This document shows positions 52,608 through 61,350 of a stretch of DNA of 64,000 nt, in pieces. The notes beneath the pieces were generated by a model. It did not search any database, had not been told where the DNA came from, and saw only the letters and a program-made list of their open reading frames with translations. This DNA is from Asticcacaulis sp. (GTDB lineage Bacteria > Pseudomonadota > Alphaproteobacteria > Caulobacterales > Caulobacteraceae): contig JANQAC010000001.1 in NCBI GenBank assembly GCA_024707255.1, forward strand, positions 558,001 through 622,000, given 5' to 3'. How positions within the stretch are numbered: the stretch's first letter is position 1; each line of letters begins with the position of its first letter. The position numbers and the translations under genes were made by a program.

Positions 52608-54030
52608 ATGTTCATGTCCCCATCCCGCCGGCGCCCCTGGATAAACCGGGCCGCCACAGCCCTGGTCCAGGCCAGCCTCGGCCTCTGCCGCCCTTCCGGT
52701 CGGCACGCTTCCGGCCATGGCCCAGGAACAAACGGCCGCCAATCTCGACAGGGACATGCCCGAGCGCATTCCCGGCGCCAGACCCGATCCCAAATCGCTG
52801 GAAGGCGGCATCTGGGCCGACAGCGCCAAGGCCGAGCGGTTAGCCAAAACATCCGGCGAGCGTGACACCGATCCGGCTTTGGAAGCCTATATCTCCGGCG
52901 TCGAGGCCGGGGTCGCCGGGCCATTTGCCGGCGACATCCGCATGTATGTGATGGACCGGCCCTTCTTCAATGCCAGCGTCAGCCCCAATGGCTATGGCGA
53001 GGTATGGTCGGGCCTGCTGCTGCGCTGCGAGACCGAGGATGAACTGGCCTTTGTCCTTGGCCACGAAACCGGGCACTTTCGCCATTCGCACGGCCTGAAA
53101 CGCTATCAGGAAGTCAAGTCAGGCTCGAACGCCGCCATGGTGGCCATGCTGGTGATCGGCGTCGCGGCGGCCGCCTCTGCCGCGGCCTCCACGCCTGCCG
53201 GGACCACCTATCGGCCGGTGGGCGGCTACTCAGGCACCCTGATCGACCTCACCTATCTCGGCACCATCGCCGTGCTGATGGGCTATTCGCGCGATACCGA
53301 GGCCCAGGCCGATGCCTATGGCCTGATCTATGAAAACAAGGCCGGTTACTTTACCGGTTCCGGCGCCGCCTTGTGGACACGCATGATCGAGGAAACCCAG
53401 GCATCGGACTACGAAAAGGTGCGCCGCCTGCCCACCCGCACCAATGTCTTCGGCAGTCACCCGCTGGAGAGCGACCGCATCACCCTGCTGAATGCGCTCG
53501 ACAGGCAGCTTCATGGTGGTGCCCTGGCCTCCCAAGACGTGGCGGAAGCGAAAGCGGCGCGCGCCGCCTACCGCGCCCATGTCCGCCCCTATCTGGGCCG
53601 CTGGTTGAAGGACGACCTGCGTCGCCAGGATTACGGCCAGACCCTGTATCTGATCGACCATCTGAGCGTCGATGGCGAGGATGCCGGCCTGCTGAACTTC
53701 TATCGCGGCGAGGCCCTGCGCCTGCGCGGCCATACCGACGACCTGCCCCAGGCGCTGGCCGCCTATAAAGCGGCGCTCAAGAGCCCGGACGCGCCGGTCG
53801 AGACCTGGCGCCAACTGGGCGATGTCTACCGCCATGCCGGCCAGACGACTGAGGCGCAGGATGCCTACAGGGCGTATCTGGCCGCCGCGCCCACGGCCAG
53901 CGACGCCTGGATGATCCAGGACGAAATCGACACCATAGCCAAGACCACGCCGGCCGAAACGCCACCACCGGTATCTGGCGCAGCACCCGCGCCCGAAGCC
54001 GCACCATCCAACGGGGGAGCCACCACATGA
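52608..54030 (+). CDS. M48 family metalloprotease with TPR region, exported (5' frameshift)
   Basis: Zinc protease resembling BepA-type periplasmic quality-control enzymes. HExxH is in VLGHETGHFRHSHG and the third ligand Glu in DTEAQADAYGL. A hydrophobic helix pair lies between them, and a tetratricopeptide-like region covers the C-terminal third (PQALAAYKAALKSPD, ETWRQLGDVYRHAG, AQDAYRAYLAAAP). A frame from ATG 52717 lacks an export signal. The signal starts at ATG 52608 in another frame (RRRPWINRAATALVQASLGL); removing one T at 52684-52686 joins it to AALPVGTLPAMAQEQ. I give the joined extent, 473 aa. Ends with an ATGA overlap onto the next gene. Confidence 0.82.
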
Positions 54031-54647
54031 CCATCAACCCACTGATCAGACCGGCCCTGGCCGGCATCATCGCCGCCCTGAGCCTGACCGCCTGCACCAC
54101 CGCGCCGGTCCCGGCACCCACCGGCGCCTATACGGTGGCGCCCAGCTATTCGGTCAAGCTGGACCGCAACTGGTCCGACCTCTCGCAGGCGACCCTCTTC
54201 AAGAGCAGCACGGCCCCCAAGGTCCGCCTGCTGAGCATTGACGGCCTGCAACTGAACCGCCTCTACATATCCGAGGGCCTGACGCCCGACGATCCGCTGA
54301 TCGCCAATCCGGCACGCCCCGATACCAAAACGACGCCCACCCTGCGCGGCAAGAGCGACATGTCGCTCTCCGAACAGATGGAATTCGTCTCCCAATCCGT
54401 GGCGGCGCTCGATTATCACAAGGTCGAGACCCGCAATCCGCAGCCGATGTCTGTCGGCAGCGTCAAGGGGGTGCGCTTTGAACTGACCGCCAGCACGCCC
54501 GAGGGCCTGCACATGCACGGACTGGCCCAGGCGGCGGCGAAGGACGGCAAAAGCTACTACATCGTCTATCTGGCGCCGGAAGAGCACTATTACGCTGCCA
54601 GCCTGGCCAGCGTGACCGCCATTATGGACAGTGCCAAACTGCCGTAA
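54027..54647 (+). CDS. Lipoprotein of unknown function
   Basis: 206-aa protein with a lipoprotein signal (RPALAGIIAALSLTACTTAP, lipobox LTAC). The body is alpha/beta: YSVKLDRNWSDLSQ, VRLLSIDGLQLNRLYISEGL, EQMEFVSQSVAALDYHKVET, VKGVRFELTASTPEGLHMHG and SYYIVYLAPEEHYYAASLASV. It shares four bases with the M48 gene, so the secreted protein, protease and lipoprotein likely act together at the envelope. No named family recognised. Confidence 0.8.
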   Translation: MTINPLIRPALAGIIAALSLTACTTAPVPAPTGAYTVAPSYSVKLDRNWSDLSQATLFKSSTAPKVRLLSIDGLQLNRLYISEGLTPDDPLIANPARPDTKTTPTLRGKSDMSLSEQMEFVSQSVAALDYHKVETRNPQPMSVGSVKGVRFELTASTPEGLHMHGLAQAAAKDGKSYYIVYLAPEEHYYAASLASVTAIMDSAKLP

Positions 54648-54668
54648 CCGGTATGGTCCGCCGCAAGA

Positions 54669-54708
54669 AAAACGCCTGCCTCCGGTATCAGAGGCAGGCG
54701 CTTTCGTT
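54669..54708. terminator. Bidirectional hairpin terminator
   Basis: CGCCTGCCTC, eight-base loop, GAGGCAGGCG, flanked by AAAAA and CTTTCGTT. Perfect 10-base stem between the convergent lipoprotein and aldehyde dehydrogenase genes. Confidence 0.85.
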
Positions 54709-54722
54709 AAAGGCCGGCCTGA

Positions 54723-56238
<1,516 letters not shown>

Positions 56239-56363
56239 GTTGGGTCTCCTTGCCTGTTTGGTTGTTGTGCCCCGAGGCTGCGCGCCTGTGCGGTGCAGCA
56301 ACAAGCGTCAGGTGGCTGTATGAGGCGGTCTCGACCAGGTTTTGGAGCGCTTTTCAGACCGCC

Positions 56364-56380
56364 TGTCGCGGCGCACGACA
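56364..56380. promoter_or_regulatory. Operator-like inverted repeat, site 1 (imperfect)
   Basis: TGTCGCGGCGCACGACA. Its outer TGTCG/CGACA arms match the perfect site 30 bases further on, giving two equally spaced sites in the intergenic region. It probably binds the AcoR-like regulator. Confidence 0.5.
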
Positions 56381-56393
56381 TGATATTTACGCC

Positions 56394-56410
56394 TGTCGCA
56401 GTTTGCGACA
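56394..56410. promoter_or_regulatory. Operator-like inverted repeat, site 2 (perfect)
   Basis: TGTCGCA-GTT-TGCGACA, seven-base perfect arms around three bases. Such sites are typical of Fis-type HTH activators of the AcoR group. It lies about 155 bases upstream of the dehydrogenase start and 100 bases upstream of the regulator start. Confidence 0.6.
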
Positions 56411-56510
56411 CCGATGGCGGGTTTCGCATCAAAATGGGCGTGAAAACGGCGAATGCGCTTGCATCAGCAAGCCAAAGGGTTTTCTCTTTCCCTAAAGACA
56501 GGGAATAGAG

Positions 56511-57557
56511 TTGACCGCTGCCGAGCCATCGCAAATCCAGAAAGCCCGCGAGGTCTTCTTCGCGCGCAAGGGCCTGCCTGTGGATCAGATCGGTCATTCC
56601 ATCCTGCGCTCATGGATACGCTGCGCCGACATGGGGCTGGATGAGCGAGCGCTCCCGGCCATAGACGCGCCCACGGCGTCCGAAATCCGCCTGCTGCATG
56701 AAAAGCACGAAGCTCTACGCCGCATTTCGCGCCCCGAACTGGACGCGCTTTATTCCGAAGCGCGCGAAATCTCCGGCATCGTTATCCTGACCAATGCCAA
56801 GGGGGAAATCCTTGATGCCGTGGGCGACCCCGGCTTCGCCGACAAGGCGGCCCAGGTGGCGCTCAGGCCCGGCATATTATGGAGCGAGGACGGCACCGGC
56901 ACCAATGCCATAGGCACGGCCCTGGCCGAACGCCGCTCGGTCGTCGTCAATGGCGGCGAACACTATTTCCAGAGCCATCAGGTACTGACCTGTTCGGCCA
57001 CGCCCATCATCGATCCGCGCGGCGCCACGCTTGGCGTGCTTGATATCTCGGTGCCGGCCACCCAGCAGAGCGGCCATGTGCTCGGCATGGTGCGCATGGC
57101 CGTGGAGCAGATCGAGCACCGCCTCTTCCGCAACGGTTTCGATGGCTGTCGCACCCTGCGCTTCCAGACCGACCCCAACCTGCTGGGCGCCGCCCGCGAG
57201 GGTATACTGGTGCTGAAGGACGGCATAGTGGTGGCCGCCAACCGGCGCGGCCTGTCTCTCGTCGGGCGCACCTGGGACGGCCTTGACCAGCTTCATGTCG
57301 AGGAGATTTTCGATACCCGCGTCGCCCATCTGGCTTCCGGCCGCCTGAGGGCGCAGGACGGCCGCGACTTCTTCGCCCAGTTCGAGGGTGAAAGCGCAGG
57401 CCCGACCTTGAGTACCGCCCCGCAGCAGAGTCTGGAAGACATAGAACTTTCCAGCATCCGCCAGGCACTGGAAGCCCACGGCGGCAATGTCAGCGCCGCC
57501 GCCCGCCACCTCGGCATCCACCGCAGCACGATTTACCGGCGGATACAGGGCATTTAA
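56511..57557 (+). CDS. AcoR-like transcriptional regulator lacking the AAA+ domain
   Basis: 348-aa regulator. The AcoR-type N-terminus (IGHSILRSWIRCADMGLD), a GAF domain (about residues 60-200: SGIVILTNAKGEILDAVGDPGF, WSEDGTGTNAIGTALAERRSVVVNGGEHYF, CSATPIIDPRGATLGVLDIS), a PAS-like segment (GILVLKDGIVVAANRRGLSL) and the C-terminal Fis-type helix-turn-helix (AHGGNVSAAARHLGIHRSTIYRRI) are present. The sigma-54-activating AAA+ domain that normally lies between is missing: there is no GESGTGKE or GAFTGA segment and no room for one. The start is TTG 56511. It should control the divergent aldehyde dehydrogenase gene. Confidence 0.87.
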   Translation: MTAAEPSQIQKAREVFFARKGLPVDQIGHSILRSWIRCADMGLDERALPAIDAPTASEIRLLHEKHEALRRISRPELDALYSEAREISGIVILTNAKGEILDAVGDPGFADKAAQVALRPGILWSEDGTGTNAIGTALAERRSVVVNGGEHYFQSHQVLTCSATPIIDPRGATLGVLDISVPATQQSGHVLGMVRMAVEQIEHRLFRNGFDGCRTLRFQTDPNLLGAAREGILVLKDGIVVAANRRGLSLVGRTWDGLDQLHVEEIFDTRVAHLASGRLRAQDGRDFFAQFEGESAGPTLSTAPQQSLEDIELSSIRQALEAHGGNVSAAARHLGIHRSTIYRRIQGI

Positions 57558-57863
57558 CACAGGCTCTCCTGACAGGAACCTCCAAATTTCTCGTGAAATT
57601 TGGCAAGCGCGACTGCGCGCCCGAGCTGATGCGAGGTAAGCCCGCGCGGCACTTGAGCGCAAGAAATGTCGCTTCGACGGTTACATCTCATTCATGAACC
57701 CCTTTTAATTTGATTTCGGGGGGGGCTTCCTTCACTTTAGCGTCAAGTTCGATCGCTACAGATCGATGTTTTCCGGCTTCGGCTCAACGCAACAGCCCTG
57801 TTCTGGCGCTTCCTATACCGCGACAGTGAACAGGACAAATGCCGCAGCCTTTGGAGGTTTAGT
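57558..57863. other. Intergenic region with hairpin and shared 33-bp motif
   Basis: CCAAATTTC-TCGT-GAAATTTGG at 57582-57603 is a perfect hairpin 25 bases after the regulator stop; it lacks a T run, so termination is uncertain. The motif at 57681-57713 is described separately. No gene seen. Confidence 0.55.
57681..57713 (+). promoter_or_regulatory. 33-bp motif upstream of the GIN-domain gene
   Basis: TTACATCTCATTCATGA, eight variable bases, TAATTTGA. The same arrangement occurs at 59951-59983 with 26 of 33 bases identical, all but one mismatch lying in the eight-base centre. The flanks are unrelated. It looks like a shared promoter or regulator site. Confidence 0.45.
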
Positions 57864-58931
57864 ATGCGTACCCAAATCATTTACCCGGCCATTGGCGCGG
57901 CCAGTCTCATGGCCCTGCTGGTCGCCACCGGCGCCGCCGCCCAGTTGCGCCTTCTGAGCGACGGCCCGCAAATCGAACTGCGCGACATGGTCGCCCGCGT
58001 CGTCGTCACGCCGGAAGACCGCAGCGATATCGATATCCGCGTCCGTTACGGCAGCGTGAAGGTGCCGACCCTGATGGTTTCGCAGCGCGGTTCCACCACC
58101 GTGCTCAATGGCCACCTCAGCTCGGGCCGCCAGCCGAATTTCAGCTTCCGCATCAATGTCAATGACGATGACCAGGTCTCGGCGCGCAATGGCAAGGTCC
58201 ATATCGCCGGCATCGGCCTGGTCAATGTCTCCGACCTGCCGCTGGTCTTTGTCCGCGTGCCGGCCAATGCCGTGGTCAAGGATTCGGCCTATACCTTCGG
58301 CCGCGTCGCGCCCAGCAAGAGCCTGGACTTCATCATGAACGGCGGCGGCGAATGGGCCATCGAGCCCGTGGCCGGCCCGCTCAACATCATCAACAGCGGC
58401 TCGGGCCGGATCTCGGTGGCCAGCGCCGGCGACAGCATTGTCGACAATATGGGGTCCGGCGACATCAATCTCGGCACGGTGCGCAATCTCCAGGCCGTCC
58501 TGACCGGCTCCGGCAATTTCAATGTCGAGCAAAGCGGCACGACCGCCCTGCAAAACCAGGGCGCCGGCGATGTCAGCATCAAGCGCAGCGGCGCGCTGAA
58601 GGTCCAGCTCAATGGCTCCGGCGACCTGACGCTCGGCGATATCATGGGGGGCTTAAGCGTCGTCAATAACGGTTCCAGCGACATCGCCGTCCAGCGCGTC
58701 GGGGGACCGGTCAATCTCGATATTTCCGGCTCCGGTGATGTTTCGATCGCCGGCGGCCAGGTGCCCGCCTTCGTTCTGCGGGGATCGGGCTCCGGCGATG
58801 TCAGCTATGGCGGTATCACCAACACGGTCAATGTCGATACCAACGGTTCCGGCGATGTCAGCATCATGAAGGCGACCGGCGCGGTCGTTACCAAGGTGGT
58901 CGGCTCCGGCGAAATGCACATCGGGCATTGA
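57864..58931 (+). CDS. Secreted GIN-domain (DUF2807) protein
   Basis: 355-aa exported protein with a signal peptide ending near GAAAQ. From about residue 170 it is a run of beta-strand repeats with the recurring SGSGD/GSGD turn (INSGSGRISVAS, NMGSGDINLG, LTGSGNFNVEQ, LNGSGDLTLGD, ISGSGDVSIAGG, GSGSGDVSYGG, TNGSGDVSIMKA, VVGSGEMHIGH), the pattern of a right-handed beta helix of the putative auto-transporter adhesin head class. The N-terminal third is a separate domain. Role unknown; likely cell surface or periplasm. Confidence 0.83.
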   Translation: MRTQIIYPAIGAASLMALLVATGAAAQLRLLSDGPQIELRDMVARVVVTPEDRSDIDIRVRYGSVKVPTLMVSQRGSTTVLNGHLSSGRQPNFSFRINVNDDDQVSARNGKVHIAGIGLVNVSDLPLVFVRVPANAVVKDSAYTFGRVAPSKSLDFIMNGGGEWAIEPVAGPLNIINSGSGRISVASAGDSIVDNMGSGDINLGTVRNLQAVLTGSGNFNVEQSGTTALQNQGAGDVSIKRSGALKVQLNGSGDLTLGDIMGGLSVVNNGSSDIAVQRVGGPVNLDISGSGDVSIAGGQVPAFVLRGSGSGDVSYGGITNTVNVDTNGSGDVSIMKATGAVVTKVVGSGEMHIGH

Positions 58932-58982
58932 ATTTATCCCCGGCCGACGACTGGCAGTCTGTGGCAAGGTTTTATTTAAGAA

Positions 58983-59177
58983 GGGGAAGCCACAGATTGC
59001 ACAGATGAACACAGATTAAGGAAGCCAGAATTTCCCCGGAAATCCGTGCCTATGCTCAGCCGATTAAAGAGCGCAAAGCGCTCAAACAGGCAGGCCCTGG
59101 CACATCCGGAAAACCAGGCACAAACCAATCGCCTTCCTTTCTTAATCTGTCTTCATCTGTGCAATCTGTGGCCTCCC
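58983..59177. repeat. Inverted repeat of the CACAGATT type
   Basis: Left arm GGGAAGCCACAGATTGCACA then GATGAACACAGATTAAG (58983-59024); the right arm at 59133-59177 is its near-exact reverse complement. The arms enclose about 110 bases with no gene. Sequences of this CACAGAT(T)NCACAGATGAACACAGATTA sort occur dispersed in unrelated bacteria (from memory). A shortened relative, AAATCTGTGTAATCTGGTGA, lies near 63165. Confidence 0.75.
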
Positions 59178-59244
59178 TTTTTTCTTTAGGCCGCGGCCCC
59201 ACACTCAGGCAACTTATCCCCATAATCCAGCCATGGGATAGGCT

Positions 59245-59637
59245 ATGCCCATGACACAGATAGAGACACAGATACAGGCGCACCCTCACCGCCCCGACCT
59301 GCGCCGCCGCGCCGAACGCCTGATCGCCGCGCTGGACGCCACGCCCGCGCCGCAGACCCTGTCTGACATTATGCGCGCCGCCCGCACCCTGATGGTGATT
59401 GACCGCCTGCTCACCCAGCTATGGCCGACGCCAACCGCCAAATCCGGACGGCAGCCAATGGCCGAGCCCGTGGACGTGGCGCCAACCGTGCCGGATGACA
59501 ACCGCACGCCTGACATAGCCACCCCACCACCGCTAAACCGCCACCAGCGACGGCTGCAGGCCGCACAGGAGCGCCACGTCCGCACGGATGCCCCCTTATC
59601 CGCGGTGAAACCGGTTCCTTTCCCCCTCTCCCCATGA
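59245..59637 (+). CDS. Hypothetical protein ending inside a repeat
   Basis: 130-aa protein starting MPMTQIETQIQAHPHRP. It has a helical Arg/Ala-rich middle (LRRRAERLIAALDATP, DIMRAARTLMVIDRLLTQLW) and a C-terminal basic segment NRHQRRLQAAQERH. The final PFPLSP and stop are encoded by the palindromic repeat that follows, so the original C-terminus may have been replaced. No family recognised. Confidence 0.55.
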   Translation: MPMTQIETQIQAHPHRPDLRRRAERLIAALDATPAPQTLSDIMRAARTLMVIDRLLTQLWPTPTAKSGRQPMAEPVDVAPTVPDDNRTPDIATPPPLNRHQRRLQAAQERHVRTDAPLSAVKPVPFPLSP

Positions 59638-59688
59638 CGATGGGGAGAGGACGGGAGCCGAACGAAGTGAAGGCGACCGGGTGAGGGG
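59622..59688. repeat. GC-rich palindromic element at the end of the hypothetical gene
   Basis: CCTCTCCCCAT-GACG-ATGGGGAGAGG is a perfect 11-base hairpin; it is followed by GAGCCGAACGAAGTGAAGGCGACCGGGTGAGGGG. The stop codon of the preceding gene lies at the hairpin loop. Same general build as the other elements but different unit sequences. Confidence 0.7.
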
Positions 59689-60044
59689 CGTGTGCATCTG
59701 CCTGCGAAAATGCGTTCCAAAGGATGCGTCCGTCATATGTTGCGCCCCCGACCATAGGAAACCAGTCTCGTCGGTGCTCATAAACAGGCCAGGTGCGACA
59801 GCCTGCCGCACACATTTCATCCGAAATTACCGCTCGATTTTCGGAAATTTTCCCAACCCGCGCAACCACACGCATAACTCTTGTTGCGACGCACAAAGAA
59901 TTTCAAATATTAACGTTTTGTAATTTTAACTTATTGAATTTGTTAGATTATTACATCTTATTCATGACATGGTATTAATTTGAACTATGCACGTTGAAGG
60001 CGCATATGAGGGTCATCGCAGCAAACACACAGGAGATTTTAGCG
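59689..60044. other. AT-rich promoter region of the microprotein genes
   Basis: From about 59880 the composition falls sharply to AT-rich. No protein-coding signal. It holds the motif at 59951-59983 and must hold the promoter of the following three small genes; I cannot assign -35/-10 boxes with confidence. Confidence 0.5.
59951..59983 (+). promoter_or_regulatory. 33-bp motif upstream of the microprotein trio
   Basis: TTACATCTTATTCATGA, eight variable bases, TAATTTGA, matching the copy at 57681. It ends 61 bases before the first microprotein ATG. Confidence 0.45.
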
Positions 60045-60131
60045 ATGACTGCCCAGTTCTACACCGCCACCGCCCTTGCCGCCGGCACGCTTTTCATGAT
60101 CGCCGCCCTGCTCACCATCGGCCAGTTCTAA
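60045..60131 (+). CDS. Single-helix microprotein 1, 28 aa
   Basis: Starts MTAQFYTATAL; hydrophobic core LAAGTLFMIAALLTIG, then QF. AGGAG lies 10 bases upstream of the ATG. It shares the LAAxTLFMxAALLxxG core with the third peptide, and FM in the same place with the second. Predicted to be one membrane helix. Too short for usual gene finders; support comes from the ribosome site and from the paralogues in tandem. Confidence 0.62.
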   Translation: MTAQFYTATALAAGTLFMIAALLTIGQF

Positions 60132-60154
60132 CCCTCCCCGAAAGGATCACTCCC

Positions 60155-60247
60155 ATGACCAATACCTACGCCCCTCTCGCCGCCGTTTCCGCCCTCGCCG
60201 CCTTCACCCTGTTCATGGTGATCGCCCCGGCCACGGTCGGCCTGTAA
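60155..60247 (+). CDS. Single-helix microprotein 2, 30 aa
   Basis: Starts MTNTYAPLAAVSA; core LAAFTLFMVIAPATVGL. AAAGGA lies about 9 bases before the ATG and 23 bases separate it from the stop of the first peptide. The LAAFTLFM block is identical to that of peptide 3. Confidence 0.62.
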   Translation: MTNTYAPLAAVSALAAFTLFMVIAPATVGL

Positions 60248-60275
60248 GCCCCTCCCTCAGATAAGGAAACAGATC

Positions 60276-60362
60276 ATGTCCCTCTCCATCCCCGCCGTCT
60301 CCGGCCTGGCCGCCTTTACCCTGTTCATGCTGGCCGCCCTCTTGAGCCTCGGCCACATCTAG
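60276..60362 (+). CDS. Single-helix microprotein 3, 28 aa
   Basis: Starts MSLSIPAVSG; core LAAFTLFMLAALLSLG, then HI. AAGGAAA lies about 7 bases upstream; 28 bases separate it from peptide 2. It looks like a duplicate of the first two peptides. Confidence 0.62.
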   Translation: MSLSIPAVSGLAAFTLFMLAALLSLGHI

Positions 60363-60392
60363 GCCAATCAGTCCCCAGCCTCGCGTAAGCGT

Positions 60393-60446
60393 AAATAAGG
60401 CGCGGAGAGCCCAGACATTCTGGAACGCTCCCGCGCCTATTTCTTT
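60393..60446 (+). terminator. Terminator-like hairpin after the microproteins
   Basis: AAATAAGGCGCGG on the left pairs with CCGCGCCTATTT on the right with one bulge, followed by CTTT. It closes the transcription unit of the three peptides. Confidence 0.6.
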
Positions 60447-60509
60447 GGCTTAACGCCGCCTTGAGCTTTTAAGCTAGGCTCCGAAGCGAACCCGCCGGAG
60501 CATGTGCTG

Positions 60510-61292
60510 ATGAATACCAGAGTAACCTGTCAAGGCTGCCGTGATGGCGCCGAACTCCCCTTTGCCTTCACCATGGCCTTCCAGCCTATTCTCGATGTAT
60601 CGCAGGGGCGCGTGTGGGGCTATGAGGCCTTGGTGCGCGGACCGGAGGGCCAGGGCGCCGGCACGGTGCTGAGCCAGGTCACGCCAGAGATCATGTACAA
60701 ATTCGACCAGGCCTGCCGCGTGCGCGCCATAGAGCTGTTTGGCCGCCTGTCCCCCCAGGATGACACGCGCCTGTCGATCAATTTCATGCCCAATGCCGTC
60801 TATGAGCCCTCCGCCTGCATCCGGGCTTCGCTGGGCGCCGCGGCCCGCGTCGGCCTCAATCCCAAACGCCTGATGTTCGAATTTACCGAGCAGGAGCATG
60901 TCACCGATACGGCCCACATCTCAAAGATCGTCGCGGAATACAAGCGCCAGGGCTTCATGACCGCGCTCGATGATTTTGGCTCCGGCTATGCCGGTCTGAA
61001 CCTGCTCGCCAATCTCCAGACCGACCTGATCAAGATCGATATGGACCTGATCCGCGATATCAACACGGACCGCGTGCGTCAGGCGATTGTGGCCGGGATT
61101 ATGTCGATCGCCCGCGCCCTGGATATCCAGGTCATCGCCGAGGGTATCGAATCCGAAGCCGAACTGACCACCCTGCGCGCCGCCGGCGTGTCGCTGTTCC
61201 AAGGCTACCACTTCGCCAAGCCGCAGGTCGAGGCCCTGCCGATGGTGATCGGCTTTGAAGCAAGTCCTCGCACACAAGCCTTGCGGGCTTAA
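60510..61292 (+). CDS. EAL-domain cyclic-di-GMP phosphodiesterase
   Basis: Stand-alone cytoplasmic EAL protein, 260 aa, hydrolysing c-di-GMP. The signature residues are present: YEALVRG (the EAL triad), the Asn in SINFMPNAVYEP, Glu in MFEFTEQEH, DDFGSGYAGL, Lys in DLIKIDMDL, Glu in VIAEGIESEAEL and Gln in LFQGYHFAKP. No sensory domain precedes it apart from about 20 residues with two Cys (CQGC). ATG 60510 has CCGGAG 9 bases upstream. A strong terminator follows. Confidence 0.93.
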   Translation: MNTRVTCQGCRDGAELPFAFTMAFQPILDVSQGRVWGYEALVRGPEGQGAGTVLSQVTPEIMYKFDQACRVRAIELFGRLSPQDDTRLSINFMPNAVYEPSACIRASLGAAARVGLNPKRLMFEFTEQEHVTDTAHISKIVAEYKRQGFMTALDDFGSGYAGLNLLANLQTDLIKIDMDLIRDINTDRVRQAIVAGIMSIARALDIQVIAEGIESEAELTTLRAAGVSLFQGYHFAKPQVEALPMVIGFEASPRTQALRA

Positions 61293-61294
61293 TG

Positions 61295-61331
61295 AAAAAG
61301 CCCCGTTCAGCATTGAACGGGGCTTTTTTAT
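61295..61331. terminator. Bidirectional rho-independent terminator
   Basis: AAAAGCCCCGTTCA, loop GCAT, TGAACGGGGCTTTT with further Ts. Perfect 14-base stem between the convergent EAL and fumC genes. Confidence 0.95.
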
Positions 61332-61350
61332 ATCTGTATCAGAGCTTTAA

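Noticed and set aside
56239..56363. Sigma-54 (-24/-12) promoter for the aldehyde dehydrogenase
   Set aside because: No TGGCAC-N5-TTGC-like sequence with the right spacing was found, which fits the missing AAA+ domain.
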